From positions 1 to 39,815 of the forward strand of contig JADHXD010000030.1 in the NCBI GenBank assembly GCA_016783145.1: a DNA stretch of 39,815 nucleotides. The letters are read 5' to 3'. How positions within the stretch are numbered: position 1 is the stretch's first letter; each line of letters opens with the position of its first letter. The translations under genes and the position numbers were made by a program. This stretch comes from Anaerolineae bacterium (GTDB lineage: Bacteria; Chloroflexota; Anaerolineae; JAFGEY01). The notes under the pieces are model-generated. The model was given only the letters and a program-made list of their open reading frames with translations. It ran no database searches and was not told the DNA's origin. Positions 8,292 through 17,028 of the stretch are shown here, in pieces.

Positions 8292-9494
8292 TCAAGTCGA
8301 CGCGGCGCGAGGACCTCTCTCGTCCCTGCTGAGGCCTTCGAACTGCTGCCAGCACAGGAAAAGCGCCCTTGGCACGTGGAAACATCCCTTCCACTTGCCC
8401 CCTTTGAGGTCGAGGAGGACCTCGCCGCACCTGTTGAGATAGCCGAACCACTCTCCGTAGACCGGGTCTGAGAACCTTGGCCAGGCATAGTCGTGCACCT
8501 TCTGGTACCAATCCCAGCACTCCTGTCGCCCTGTCAGCGCGTATCCCATCGACAGTGCTACCAGCGTTTCCAGGTGCACCCACCACAGCTTCTGGTCCCA
8601 CTCGAGCTGCAGAGGAGGTCGCCCTGCGACATCCATAAAGTAGTAGATACCGCCATACTCCTGATCCCATGCAAAACGTAGGGTATTCAGGACCACGTCG
8701 ATGGCTTGGCCGACGAGCTCCCAGGACTTTCGGCGGCGAGCGATGTCCATGATGAACCACATCGCCTCGATGCCGTGCCCGGGGATGAGGAGTCGTCCTT
8801 CAAAGCTGTCGACGGGCGATCCGTCGGGCGCGATGTTCTCGCGCATCAGGCCCAGTTCTTGGTCCAGGAAAACGTCCATGACCTCGTGTACGGTAGAGTC
8901 GACTGCTTGCTCCAGTTGATCGCTCTCGAACAGCCACTGCATCTCGAGCGACAGGTTGGCAAGGATCATCGGTATCGCGAGGGTCCTGAGCGGGCGCGTA
9001 CCCGGATAGGCCTTGTTGTATACGCCCTTGGGATTGTCCCTGCGCCGGAGTACATTGTGGTAGGACGCCAGGGCGACCTCTGCGGCCTGCTCATCGCCAG
9101 TGGCCAACCCACACTGGCTGAAGGCCATGGCCGCAAAGCAGTCCGAGAAGATGTTGTACGGTTGGACGAGCGGTTTGCCGCGCCGGTCGAGAGAGAAATA
9201 CCAGTTCCCATCGCAGTCTGTGCCGTGTTGGGTCAGAAAGCTCGCACCGTTCCTGGCGACCTGTAGCCAGGCATCTCGCTTCTCGCACCGGTTGTAGAGC
9301 ATCGAGAACGTCCACACCTGCCGCGCCTGGAGCCACGTGAACTTGTCTGTATCATACACACTGCCCATTCGGTCAAGGCAAGTAAAGTAGCCACCCTCCT
9401 CCCAGTCTACAGAATGCCTCTCCCAGAACGGGATCACATCCCCAAGTAGGGACTCTTGGTAGAGCTTTGCCAGATCAGAAAAGCGTTCGTTCAT
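8292..9494 (-). CDS. N-acylglucosamine 2-epimerase (AGE) family sugar epimerase/isomerase
   Basis: A 400-residue protein, the usual AGE-family length, forming an (alpha/alpha)6 barrel. Diagnostic segments: [11 protein letters not shown] near the N-terminus, [27 protein letters not shown] (the PGH-x-x-E motif) in the middle, [10 protein letters not shown], and the C-terminal [12 protein letters not shown] followed by [10 protein letters not shown], which carries the catalytic His. The family includes GlcNAc 2-epimerase, cellobiose 2-epimerase and aldose-ketose isomerases; the substrate cannot be assigned. Start at ATG 9494 with GGAGGAAGAG before it; the open frame beyond it does not resemble the family. 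Cytoplasmic carbohydrate metabolism. Probably transcribed from 9625-9654, possibly with the small membrane protein. Confidence 0.88.
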   Translation of the reverse strand: MNERFSDLAKLYQESLLGDVIPFWERHSVDWEEGGYFTCLDRMGSVYDTDKFTWLQARQVWTFSMLYNRCEKRDAWLQVARNGASFLTQHGTDCDGNWYFSLDRRGKPLVQPYNIFSDCFAAMAFSQCGLATGDEQAAEVALASYHNVLRRRDNPKGVYNKAYPGTRPLRTLAIPMILANLSLEMQWLFESDQLEQAVDSTVHEVMDVFLDQELGLMRENIAPDGSPVDSFEGRLLIPGHGIEAMWFIMDIARRRKSWELVGQAIDVVLNTLRFAWDQEYGGIYYFMDVAGRPPLQLEWDQKLWWVHLETLVALSMGYALTGRQECWDWYQKVHDYAWPRFSDPVYGEWFGYLNRCGEVLLDLKGGKWKGCFHVPRALFLCWQQFEGLSRDERGPRAAST

Positions 9495-9624
9495 CCCAGC
9501 TCTTCCTCCAATCCGCTCAGCCCTCGAAGCGACCGGCGGTCCCGCCCGGCGGCGACCAGACCTGGCCCGCGGCTGTCCAGGCGACAACGAGACGCACAGA
9601 GTGTACCCTGCGCTCAACGAGAGC

Positions 9625-9654
9625 AGTGTACCACACGTGAGGCGATTCTGCCAA
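9625..9654 (-). promoter_or_regulatory. Promoter for the AGE-family epimerase gene
   Basis: On the minus strand TTGGCA (9649-9654), an 18-base spacer, then TACACT (9625-9630). It implies a leader of about 125 bases before the ATG at 9494. Confidence 0.5.
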
Positions 9655-9711
9655 TCTCCCTCTGTGCCAAAATGGGTGTACGGGATCGAAGCGGCGGGCT
9701 GTCTGCCGTAG

Positions 9712-9751
9712 GGGCACCTCCCGTCCCGTGCCAGGATGGCAAGGGGTGCCC
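9712..9751. other. Nested stem-loop element in the divergent intergenic region
   Basis: The outer arms GGGCACC (9712-9718) and GGTGCCC (9745-9751) enclose an inner hairpin TGCCA (9729-9733)/TGGCA (9737-9741) with a 3-base loop. It lies outside the predicted leaders of both flanking genes, so it would be transcribed only from a promoter I do not see, or act as DNA (operator). Could also be chance in G/C-rich sequence. Confidence 0.3.
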
Positions 9752-9818
9752 GGTGGTTCCCTTCCTCTACCCTCTGTGATCCTGATGAATCGCCCCGATC
9801 TCCCGGGGTAGGGCTGAA

Positions 9819-9847
9819 TTGCTCCACAGGGAAGAGTCGGGTACAAT
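9819..9847 (+). promoter_or_regulatory. Promoter for the DUF5591-lhr unit
   Basis: TTGCTC (9819-9824), a 17-base spacer, then TACAAT (9842-9847), about 100 bases before the GTG at 9948. The -10 is strong; only TTG of the -35 matches. Confidence 0.5.
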
Positions 9848-9947
9848 TCCGGTAGCCCCACGAGGGAGCATGGGTCAGGCCCTGTTGGTGCTCTGCCCGT
9901 TCCTCCCACGAGATCGACCCGTGCAGCGATCATGGACAGGAGAAAAA

Positions 9948-10949
9948 GTGGAACGAAACGAGGCGCGGTACAGGGTGGTCGCTGCCCTGCTTCAGGCTGG
10001 AGAGCCCCTAACACTGAGTGAGCTTGTACGGGTCAGTCAACTCACCCAGGCGGACCTTGCTCCCGTCCTGCGAGAGCTCGTGGCTGATGCCCAAGTCATC
10101 GAGGGCAAACTGCTTTCCTTCAAGTCGTCGCCTCAGTACTGCTGGGCGACTCGCTGGGAGCAGAAAGCTCAGCGTCGTACGGTGGGGTCCAGGCAGCAGC
10201 TTGAGGATGTCATCCGCTCGGCAGGAACCATTCCTCGCGCTCAGCTCGACGTTCACAGTGCTCCTGCGCAGGCATTCTACGAATATGTGATCGGCGAGTA
10301 TCGGCCGCCAGAGGACAAGCGGTTCCTGGTTTTCCTGCAGTGCTCTGTCAGGCGCCCCTTCTCCACCTCTCCATCCCATGCATCGATGCGCAGAGCCATC
10401 CGTGTCGCGACAAGGTCTGACCCGAGCCAGGACTTTGAGAGCTGCCCGGTGCATGTAGTCGTGCTGGCTAGCAAGATTGGGCCCGTGCCCTATGAACTGG
10501 AGGACATCTATCCAGCCAACGTCCGCGGGGGCGGAGTCAAGGGCTATACTGGCGAGCACTATGACCGCGTCAGGCCGGTGCTCGCCGAGCGGATGGCCCA
10601 GTACGTCGTTGTGCACCGAGGGAACTATGACCGGATTGCCGCCTTTGCCCAGGGCCGATACGGCGAAGTGATGGCTGCCGCCAGATCGATCGTCGCCAAG
10701 CGCTGTGCAGACCCCAGCCCTTTCGTGATCCTCCCACGGGAAGGCGGGGCAAGCATCGAGTCTATGGGCGAGTCCAAGCCGTGCACGTATTGGGCCAGGT
10801 ACTGGATTCAGTTATACCTCGAGATCGTGAGCTGGCTTGAGCCGGCCCAGCGACATGGCGCAGCCGCGCGCCTGCGCGCGCTCCACGTGCATCTCTCACC
10901 GCCCTCGCACGAGGAAGTGACGACCGGAGAGGGAGGAGAACAACCTTGA
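9948..10949 (+). CDS. DUF5591 domain protein (archaeosine-synthase-like) with N-terminal winged helix
   Basis: A 333-residue cytoplasmic protein starting at GTG 9948 with AGGAG five bases upstream. Residues 1-60 look like a winged helix (YRVVAALLQAGEPLTLSELV, LRELVADAQVIEGK). The middle and C-terminal parts match the domain of archaeal archaeosine synthase ArcS that handles preQ0-modified tRNA: LQCSVRRPFSTSPSH corresponds to the PCS-x-RKPYS-x-S-x-SH segment, and ASKIGPVPYELEDIYPA with HRGNYDRIAAF to its GVVP-x-ELE-x-x-YP block. Bacteria lack archaeosine, so the substrate is unknown; RNA or nucleobase chemistry is a guess from family. Its stop overlaps the next start (TTGA), so it is translationally coupled to the Lhr helicase. 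The domain name is from memory; the motif match is visible. Confidence 0.62.
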   Translation: MERNEARYRVVAALLQAGEPLTLSELVRVSQLTQADLAPVLRELVADAQVIEGKLLSFKSSPQYCWATRWEQKAQRRTVGSRQQLEDVIRSAGTIPRAQLDVHSAPAQAFYEYVIGEYRPPEDKRFLVFLQCSVRRPFSTSPSHASMRRAIRVATRSDPSQDFESCPVHVVVLASKIGPVPYELEDIYPANVRGGGVKGYTGEHYDRVRPVLAERMAQYVVVHRGNYDRIAAFAQGRYGEVMAAARSIVAKRCADPSPFVILPREGGASIESMGESKPCTYWARYWIQLYLEIVSWLEPAQRHGAAARLRALHVHLSPPSHEEVTTGEGGEQP

Positions 10950-13900
10950 CGGCCATCCCCCACGATGTCCAAGAGGAGTGTGATGTGAGGAGAGCTCCGA
11001 CAGGCCCCGACTTGGGGCTTCTGTTCGAGCCCTACGTCTGGGCATGGTTCAAGGCCAGGTACGGCGAGCCCAGCCCCGCACAGGCTGCCAGTTGGCCCAA
11101 GATCGCAGAGGGCAAGAACACACTGATCTTCTCCCCAACCGGATCGGGAAAGACGCTCGCCGCCTTTCTGTGGTGCATCAGCGATCTGTTCAACGTGGCA
11201 AGCCAGCAGGCGCTGGATGACGCCGTGTATGTGCTCTATGTCTCTCCCCTGAAAGCGCTCAACAACGATATCCAAAAGAACCTCGTCGAGCCGCTGGCCG
11301 AAATCGGTGTGTGCGCCCGGCGTGCAGGCGTACGTGTGCCGGACATACGATCTGCAGTCCGCACAGGAGATACAACCTCCAGTGAGCGTGCATCTATGGC
11401 TCGCCGCCCACCCCACATCCTGATCACGACACCCGAATCCCTGTTCATCATCCTCTCCACGCCCAAGTTTCGGTTGGCATTCCGCCAGGTGCGGTATGTC
11501 ATCGTGGACGAGATCCATGCCATTTCGAACAACAAGCGGGGCGTACACCTCTCGCTGTCCCTGGAGCGCCTTCAGCACCTGGTGGGTCGGGACTTTGTTC
11601 GGATCGGGCTGTCCGCGACACAGAGGCCATTGGAAGAGATCGCTAGATACCTGGTCGGCATGGAGAGCCCCAACACGCCTCGGGGATGCGAGATCGTGGA
11701 CACCGGAGCCAGAAAGGACCTGGACGTGCAGGTCCTTTCGCCCGTAGACAACCTGCTGGAGGCTCACTTTGACGCCATATGGGGGTCATCGTACGACGAG
11801 ATACTGACCCTGATCAAGGAGCACGATACCACGCTGGTATTTGCCAACAGCCGGTACAAGACGGAGCGCACAGCCCTCAGGTTGAACGAGCTCTCGGCTG
11901 GCGACCCGGTGGCTGTCGGTGCCCATCACGGCAGTATGTCCAGAGAAGTGCGCCTCGACATGGAGAACAAGCTCAAGCGTGGCCAACTGGACGCACTGAT
12001 CGCGACGGCGTCGCTTGAGCTTGGGATCGATGTGGGCAGCATCGATCTCGTCTGTCAGATCCAGTCTCCCAAGTCGGTGTCCACCGGCATGCAGCGTATC
12101 GGGAGGGCAGGACATCTGCTCGACGCAACGAGCAAGGGACGGCTGTTGGTCACCGATCGCGATGACCTGGTCGAATCCGTCGTGTTGGTGAAGGCGATCG
12201 TGGACGGAGAGATTGACTGCACCCGCATACCCACGAACTGTCTGGATGTCCTGGCTCAGCACATCGTGGGGGCCGTAGCTGCAGACAACTGGCACGTCGA
12301 CGATCTGTACGATCTGTGCCGTCGGTCCTACTGCTATCGAGATGTCGACCGTGCTGACTATGTTCGTGTGCTCAACATGTTGTCAGGCGACTATGAACTG
12401 GACATGGAGCGCGCGCCCTATCCCAAGATATCGTGGGACAGGGTCAACAACGTGCTGTACCCGGAGCGCGCTGCTCGGCTCATCGCCTTCCGTTCGAGCG
12501 GGACCATACCAGAGATCGAGGACTACCAGGTCTACTTTGAGAAGGCCAAGACCCAGGTGGGTCGCCTGGACGAAGGATTCGTGGAAAGGCTCCACACGGG
12601 TGATGTCTTTGTGCTGGGCAGTTCCTCCTGGCGCGTGGTCGGGTTCCAGCGCAACCGCGTGCTGGTCGAGGATGTCTATGGCCGCGCGCCAACGGTTCCG
12701 TTCTGGGGGGGCGATCGTGACTCGCGCACCTATGACCTTGGCGTGCTCGTGGGGCGATTCCGGCGGCATATGCAGGCGCGGATCGCAGATGGAGACCCCA
12801 TCGGCTGGCTCCAGGACACCTACTGCGTCGACGAAAAGGGGGCCCGTGCGGTATGCGAGTACTTTCGTGAGCAGCAATTGGTGGCTGGGGAGCTGCCATC
12901 CGACAGACTTGTGCTCATCGAGCGCTTCCGCGACGAACTGGGCCTGCAGCAAGTTGTGATCCATTCTCCCTTTGGCATCCGCGTGAACGACCCCTGGGCA
13001 ATGGCCCTCCGTCAGGCGATCGAGGAGGTCTACGGGTTTCGGCCCCAGACGGCGACGGTGGACGATGGTATTCTCATCACGGTGCCCACAGACGCGGAGA
13101 CGAACCTCGCGTCCGCGCTGGATGGCGCGCTCTTGGACCTTGTAACGCCTGGCTCGCTGTATGGACTGCTCGAACGAGCCCTCCGTGGCTCGCCGATCTT
13201 TGCCTCGCGGTTCAGACACAACGCGGTCCGTTCGCTGATGGTACTTCGCGAGTACCGTGGCAGAAGAAACCCGGTGTGGCTGCAGAGCCTGCGGTCGTTG
13301 GCGCTGCTAGATGCATGCCAGGACGACAGAGAGTACCCAGTCATTGTGGAGACCCTCCGCGAGTGCCTGCACGAATCGATGGATGTGCCCAACCTGGATA
13401 GGGTTCTCCGGGCGATAGAGTCGGGAGAGATCGAGACCAAGGTGCTCCAGAGCAGGGTCCCCTCGCCGTTCACACATAGTCTGCTGCTGCTGGGTCAGTA
13501 TGGAGACATGGGCGCCATCCCAACGCGAGAGCGGCGCAGCCGGTTGATGCACCTGCACCGCGAGATCCTCAGGCAGATCCTTGACAAGGAGACGCTGCGC
13601 AACCTTCTTGACGAGAAGGCAGTCGAATCCCTGAACGCTCAGCTCCAACGTACAGATCCTCAGCGCAAGGCTCGTGATGCGAACGAACTCGCCCGACTCC
13701 TCCTCGATCTCGGTGACTTGGTTGATCACGACGACGAAGAGATCTCGCTGCTGGATCGTGTAGACGGCGACGCAAAGGGCATGCTCGCCGATCTGGTGTC
13801 TGCTCACCGGGCGGTCTCTGTGCCCATCCCGACGGCAGAGACAAACCGCCAGCGATGGATCTCGACAGAGAACTACCCGCTCTATCGGGCCGCCTTTGGC

Positions 13901-16195
13901 CTGGACATCGGTCGAGACGAGGTGGACGAGCAGATCCTGTGCCACCTGACAGCACACGGACCTTTGCCCTCCTCTCGCATCGCGGAGTTGGTCGGCCTAC
14001 AGCGAGGCCACGCGCGGGAACGCATCGGGAAGCTGGTCAGCGGGTACAGCCTACTGCGGCTTCCTGGCGCGGAAGGCACCCTATACGCTGCCGCTCAGAC
14101 TTGGATACCGAGTCACATACGGGCAGGGTCTATGTCTCGCGCGGAAGCGCGGCTCCAGCTTGTCCTCAAGTATCTCAAAGGCCACGGGCCGATAACAAAG
14201 TACGAGGTGATGGAGCGATATGGGTTTCCCGATGGACAGGTCGAACGGTTGCTTGCGACCCTGCTCGAGCGTGGAAGAGTGGTCCGGGGTGAGTACGTGC
14301 CCACCAAGTCCCTTCCCCAGTGGTGTGACAGGGGCAATCTCGAGCAGATTCACCGTGCAACACTGAATCGGCTGCGCAGGGAGATGGAGCCCGCAACGCC
14401 CGTCGAGTATGCCGACTTTTTGGTTCGCTGGCAGCACGTGCACCCGGACACACAGCTCTCTGGACTGGATGGCCTGCGACAGGTCATCGGGCAGATCCAG
14501 GCCCAGGAGAACTACCAGATCGTGTACGAGAGGGACGTTCTCCCTACCCGTGTGACAGACTATGACCCCTCGATGCTGGATCGCCTGTGCTATGGTGGAG
14601 AGGTGTTCTGGAGACGCTTTGACTTTAGGAGGCTCAGGCGTGGCTTTATTGGCTTCTGCTTCCGCTCAGACAGGGATTGGGTCGTCACCGATCCCCAGGC
14701 GACCGAGATGACCCTGGACCAGTGGGACGATGACATTCCGGAGGCATGTCTCGCCGTGCGAAGCGATCTCCGGAGCAACGGCGCATGTTTCTTTGATGAC
14801 ATCATCCGGCGGACGCAGCTCGATTGGCGACTTGTCCTGCGAGCCATCTGGCACCTGGTGTGGACCGGGGAGGTGACGAACGACAGCTACGAGTCGATCC
14901 GGCACGCAGACATCGCCAGTGGGCTCTCAGCCTGCTACGATCTGGGCACCAAGCCCGGCCGGAAAGGGGTGACAAACGACTTCATTGTCAGGCACATGCT
15001 GGAACTCTGTCACCTCGATCCTCGCCTGGGCAGGTGGGCTCCTACTGAGAGGCTGCTCCCGACCCCCCTCGATCCTGAAGCGCAGAATGGCGCGGTGCTC
15101 CAGTGGGCGCGGCTGCTCCTCAGACGGCACGGGATAGTCTCTCGAGAGTCGGTCAAGCGAGAATCTGCCGCTCCGCAGTGGAAAGACCTGCGCCGAGCTC
15201 TGATCAGGCTAGAGTTGCTGGGTGAGGTGAGGAGAGGTTTCTTTGTCCAGGAACTCTCTGGAGAGCAGTACGCCTGGCCAGACGCTGTGGAGACCTTGCG
15301 TGAAGCAAAGCTGCGGCATCCAGACCTCGACGGCGAAGACGGGGAGGACGGCAGCGCGGACCCCGCCTCCGAGAAAACGGATGAGCCAATGATCTTGCTG
15401 AATGCCTGCGATCCGGCCAATGTCTTCGGCGCGCTCTTTGCGGCCACGAACCAGGCAGGCGAGCCGGTCCAGTTCGTGCGCGTGCCCCAGAAATACCTGG
15501 TCATTCAGGGCGGGCAGCCGATACTGCTCTACGAAGGGCGGGTCACGCTCTTTCGTGACCTGTCAGGGCCTCGCGTCGAGCAGGCTGTCAAGACGCTGAT
15601 CGCCGCTGTTGACCATCCATCCAAGGTGGCCCCCCATCGAGAGATCCACGTCCAAGACTGGAACGGTCACCCGATCGATGTGAGTCCAGCGCGGCACCTA
15701 CTGACGGTGCTGGGGTTTGTGCAGGCCAGCAGCCGGTGGAAAGGGTTTGTCTACGATGGCGTTCACCGGCCCAGTCTGGAGGCGATCGCGCAGGCCGCAC
15801 ACGACGTGCCCAAGTGGTTCGAGCACGTGGGAAAAGAAACCGCACCAGTGAGGTATGATGGGGAATGGATCATCTCCAGAGCCAGCACGCAGATCCGGGA
15901 CAAGGTGCGGCAGCTCTTGTCGTTCTTGGAGCGCGTTCTCCCCTCGGAGTGCAGGATCACGTACGGGCCACGACAGTTCACGGTTCGCTATCGCGGCTTC
16001 AGGTGCATGAGTCCCTATGTCCAGCAAAAGCAGATTTACTTGCAGATCACCCACAAGGGATGGACGCGCGGCATCCAGATCGGGCCCAATACGGATCTCG
16101 ACGCAGCACAGTTCGCTTCTGCCGTTCTCGAGAGGTTGCAGAAGGTCACGCGACAGATCGACCTGCTGCTGGACGCGGATCAACGCAGGGCCTAG
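10946..16195 (+). CDS. lhr: Giant Lhr-family superfamily 2 helicase
   Basis: A 1749-residue ATP-dependent 3'-5' DNA/RNA-unwinding helicase of the Lhr family. Motifs: SPTGSGKT (63-70), YVSPLKALNNDIQ (98-110), TTPESLFII (161-169), DEIH (188-191), SAT (223-225), LVFANSR (297-303), ASLELGID (355-362) and QRIGRAGH (383-390). The Lhr-specific winged helix and beta-barrel modules follow, then a long C-terminal region of repeated winged helices as in full-length bacterial Lhr (HGIVSRESVKRE, GEVRRGFFVQELSGEQYAWPDAVETL). It is some 200 residues longer than the ~1500-residue form I know. Lhr acts in DNA repair and perhaps RNA metabolism, and its C-terminal region resembles AlkZ-type glycosylase folds. 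TTG start at 10946, overlapping the previous stop by four bases, with GGGAGGAG upstream. No terminator is visible after the stop; the DUF6935-like gene converges. Confidence 0.93.
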   Translation: MTAIPHDVQEECDVRRAPTGPDLGLLFEPYVWAWFKARYGEPSPAQAASWPKIAEGKNTLIFSPTGSGKTLAAFLWCISDLFNVASQQALDDAVYVLYVSPLKALNNDIQKNLVEPLAEIGVCARRAGVRVPDIRSAVRTGDTTSSERASMARRPPHILITTPESLFIILSTPKFRLAFRQVRYVIVDEIHAISNNKRGVHLSLSLERLQHLVGRDFVRIGLSATQRPLEEIARYLVGMESPNTPRGCEIVDTGARKDLDVQVLSPVDNLLEAHFDAIWGSSYDEILTLIKEHDTTLVFANSRYKTERTALRLNELSAGDPVAVGAHHGSMSREVRLDMENKLKRGQLDALIATASLELGIDVGSIDLVCQIQSPKSVSTGMQRIGRAGHLLDATSKGRLLVTDRDDLVESVVLVKAIVDGEIDCTRIPTNCLDVLAQHIVGAVAADNWHVDDLYDLCRRSYCYRDVDRADYVRVLNMLSGDYELDMERAPYPKISWDRVNNVLYPERAARLIAFRSSGTIPEIEDYQVYFEKAKTQVGRLDEGFVERLHTGDVFVLGSSSWRVVGFQRNRVLVEDVYGRAPTVPFWGGDRDSRTYDLGVLVGRFRRHMQARIADGDPIGWLQDTYCVDEKGARAVCEYFREQQLVAGELPSDRLVLIERFRDELGLQQVVIHSPFGIRVNDPWAMALRQAIEEVYGFRPQTATVDDGILITVPTDAETNLASALDGALLDLVTPGSLYGLLERALRGSPIFASRFRHNAVRSLMVLREYRGRRNPVWLQSLRSLALLDACQDDREYPVIVETLRECLHESMDVPNLDRVLRAIESGEIETKVLQSRVPSPFTHSLLLLGQYGDMGAIPTRERRSRLMHLHREILRQILDKETLRNLLDEKAVESLNAQLQRTDPQRKARDANELARLLLDLGDLVDHDDEEISLLDRVDGDAKGMLADLVSAHRAVSVPIPTAETNRQRWISTENYPLYRAAFGLDIGRDEVDEQILCHLTAHGPLPSSRIAELVGLQRGHARERIGKLVSGYSLLRLPGAEGTLYAAAQTWIPSHIRAGSMSRAEARLQLVLKYLKGHGPITKYEVMERYGFPDGQVERLLATLLERGRVVRGEYVPTKSLPQWCDRGNLEQIHRATLNRLRREMEPATPVEYADFLVRWQHVHPDTQLSGLDGLRQVIGQIQAQENYQIVYERDVLPTRVTDYDPSMLDRLCYGGEVFWRRFDFRRLRRGFIGFCFRSDRDWVVTDPQATEMTLDQWDDDIPEACLAVRSDLRSNGACFFDDIIRRTQLDWRLVLRAIWHLVWTGEVTNDSYESIRHADIASGLSACYDLGTKPGRKGVTNDFIVRHMLELCHLDPRLGRWAPTERLLPTPLDPEAQNGAVLQWARLLLRRHGIVSRESVKRESAAPQWKDLRRALIRLELLGEVRRGFFVQELSGEQYAWPDAVETLREAKLRHPDLDGEDGEDGSADPASEKTDEPMILLNACDPANVFGALFAATNQAGEPVQFVRVPQKYLVIQGGQPILLYEGRVTLFRDLSGPRVEQAVKTLIAAVDHPSKVAPHREIHVQDWNGHPIDVSPARHLLTVLGFVQASSRWKGFVYDGVHRPSLEAIAQAAHDVPKWFEHVGKETAPVRYDGEWIISRASTQIRDKVRQLLSFLERVLPSECRITYGPRQFTVRYRGFRCMSPYVQQKQIYLQITHKGWTRGIQIGPNTDLDAAQFASAVLERLQKVTRQIDLLLDADQRRA

Positions 16196-16251
16196 TTCGT
16201 GCCCGCAGGTCGCCCTGTCACACCGTCCCACCTGGCGTTCACCCGCAGCGA

Positions 16252-16797
16252 CTACAGGTCATCCTCGGTGCTCCGTGCCGGAGCCTTGACGCCGGAGATC
16301 AGACTGCTCCACTCATGGGCCTTCCATATGCCGCGATCGTTTCTCTTGACTGTGACTGGCCTGGGGCTGGAAGCGCCGGAACACGAGACGAACAACTTGT
16401 ACGTGCCACTATCGGGATCGCCGCTGTATGGATTGTCCGAGAATGCCAGCACGTAGGGCAAAGCAGGCAGCACGTAGCCATTCTCAGGTGTAGCTCCATC
16501 GATGTACGACCTGGGGATGTGAGGTCCGGCCTTGATCTGCGTTTCTATCCTCTGCATCTCCCGACGGCGGAGCTGCCAGCCCCGATAGCCCGTGGTGCCT
16601 GCCTCCAGCCTGTCGCGATCCACGGCAATGGTCAGGCATTGAAGTCCGAGTTGCTCATCTGCCGCATACAGGAGTAGGGCAGCCACCATGGCGGCAGCTC
16701 CGCCCTGCGGTGTCGTGGCGATCTGGTCGCGCAGAGTGATGAATTCCTCGGCGGACTGCGGCAGTTGGCCGATCTGGACGTGTTCCGGCAATACCAT
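16252..16797 (-). CDS. DUF6935-like conserved protein
   Basis: A 181-residue soluble protein without signal peptide. The pattern is one I recall as DUF6935 (name not certain): an N-terminal TTPQGGAAAMVAALLLY helix, then PRSYIDGATPENGYVLP, YVLAFSDNPYS, YKLFVSCSGASSPRPVTVKRND and WKAHEWSSLISGV. Members are short, found in scattered bacteria, and without assigned function. The start is fixed by AGGAGG before ATG 16797. It has its own promoter (16839-16867) and lies at the end of the minus-strand GNAT-UvrA unit, converging on lhr. Confidence 0.68.
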   Translation of the reverse strand: MVLPEHVQIGQLPQSAEEFITLRDQIATTPQGGAAAMVAALLLYAADEQLGLQCLTIAVDRDRLEAGTTGYRGWQLRRREMQRIETQIKAGPHIPRSYIDGATPENGYVLPALPYVLAFSDNPYSGDPDSGTYKLFVSCSGASSPRPVTVKRNDRGIWKAHEWSSLISGVKAPARSTEDDL

Positions 16798-16838
16798 GCT
16801 TTTCCTCCTGCAGGTGTGTGGGCTGCGAACCTGGTTCC

Positions 16839-16867
16839 AGTATATACCGGTGAGTGCCAGGAGGCAA
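16839..16867 (-). promoter_or_regulatory. Promoter for the DUF6935-like gene
   Basis: On the minus strand TTGCCT (16862-16867), a 17-base spacer, then TATACT (16839-16844). It starts just after the stop of the 47-codon permease fragment and lies about 42 bases before the ATG. Confidence 0.6.
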
Positions 16868-16884
16868 ATCTCCTGGAACGGGAG

Positions 16885-17028
16885 CTACCTGGCGTGCCGC
16901 ACCAAGTCATGGTCAGGTCTCGAAACCTCCGAATTGCGGATCATCCTCATGCCCAGGTAGGCAGAGAAGACGATCAAGACATAGATCAGAGCGATGAAGA
17001 GCAGGCGACGCCCGATGAACCGAATCAT
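16885..17028 (-). pseudogene. 47-codon N-terminal remnant of an OppB/DppB-type ABC permease
   Basis: The ATG overlaps the stop of the threonine-synthase-like gene (ATGA). The product begins MIRFIGRRLLFIALIYVLIV, the basic-plus-helix start typical of dipeptide/oligopeptide ABC permeases (M-x-RFI-x-RRLL), continues FSAYLGMRMIRNSE, and stops at TAG after residue 47, where a permease would run on for some 300 residues. What follows is an ordinary promoter and the next gene, with no permease sequence I can see in any frame. Either a truncated pseudogene or a small single-span membrane protein kept for its own sake. The coupling and good hydrophobic composition argue that it may be translated. Confidence 0.5.

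Larger units (their letters stand above)
9495..9947. other. 453-base divergent intergenic region (epimerase / DUF5591-lhr)
   Basis: The only gene-free stretch over 300 bases. It holds a minus-strand promoter (9625-9654), a plus-strand promoter (9819-9847) and, between them, a structured segment (9712-9751). Open frames crossing it lack ribosome sites and protein-like composition. I see no tRNA or known riboswitch in it. Confidence 0.6.

Noticed and set aside
8153-8488. N-terminal extension of the small membrane protein into the epimerase gene
   Set aside because: The extension is Ser/Gly/Arg-rich antiprotein sequence in the wrong frame of a conserved gene; a GGGGAGGAG site marks the GTG at 8152 as the start.
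9495-9827. N-terminal extension of the epimerase to 9827
   Set aside because: It would cover the predicted promoter and has no family similarity; the ATG at 9494 has a good ribosome site and gives the normal family length.
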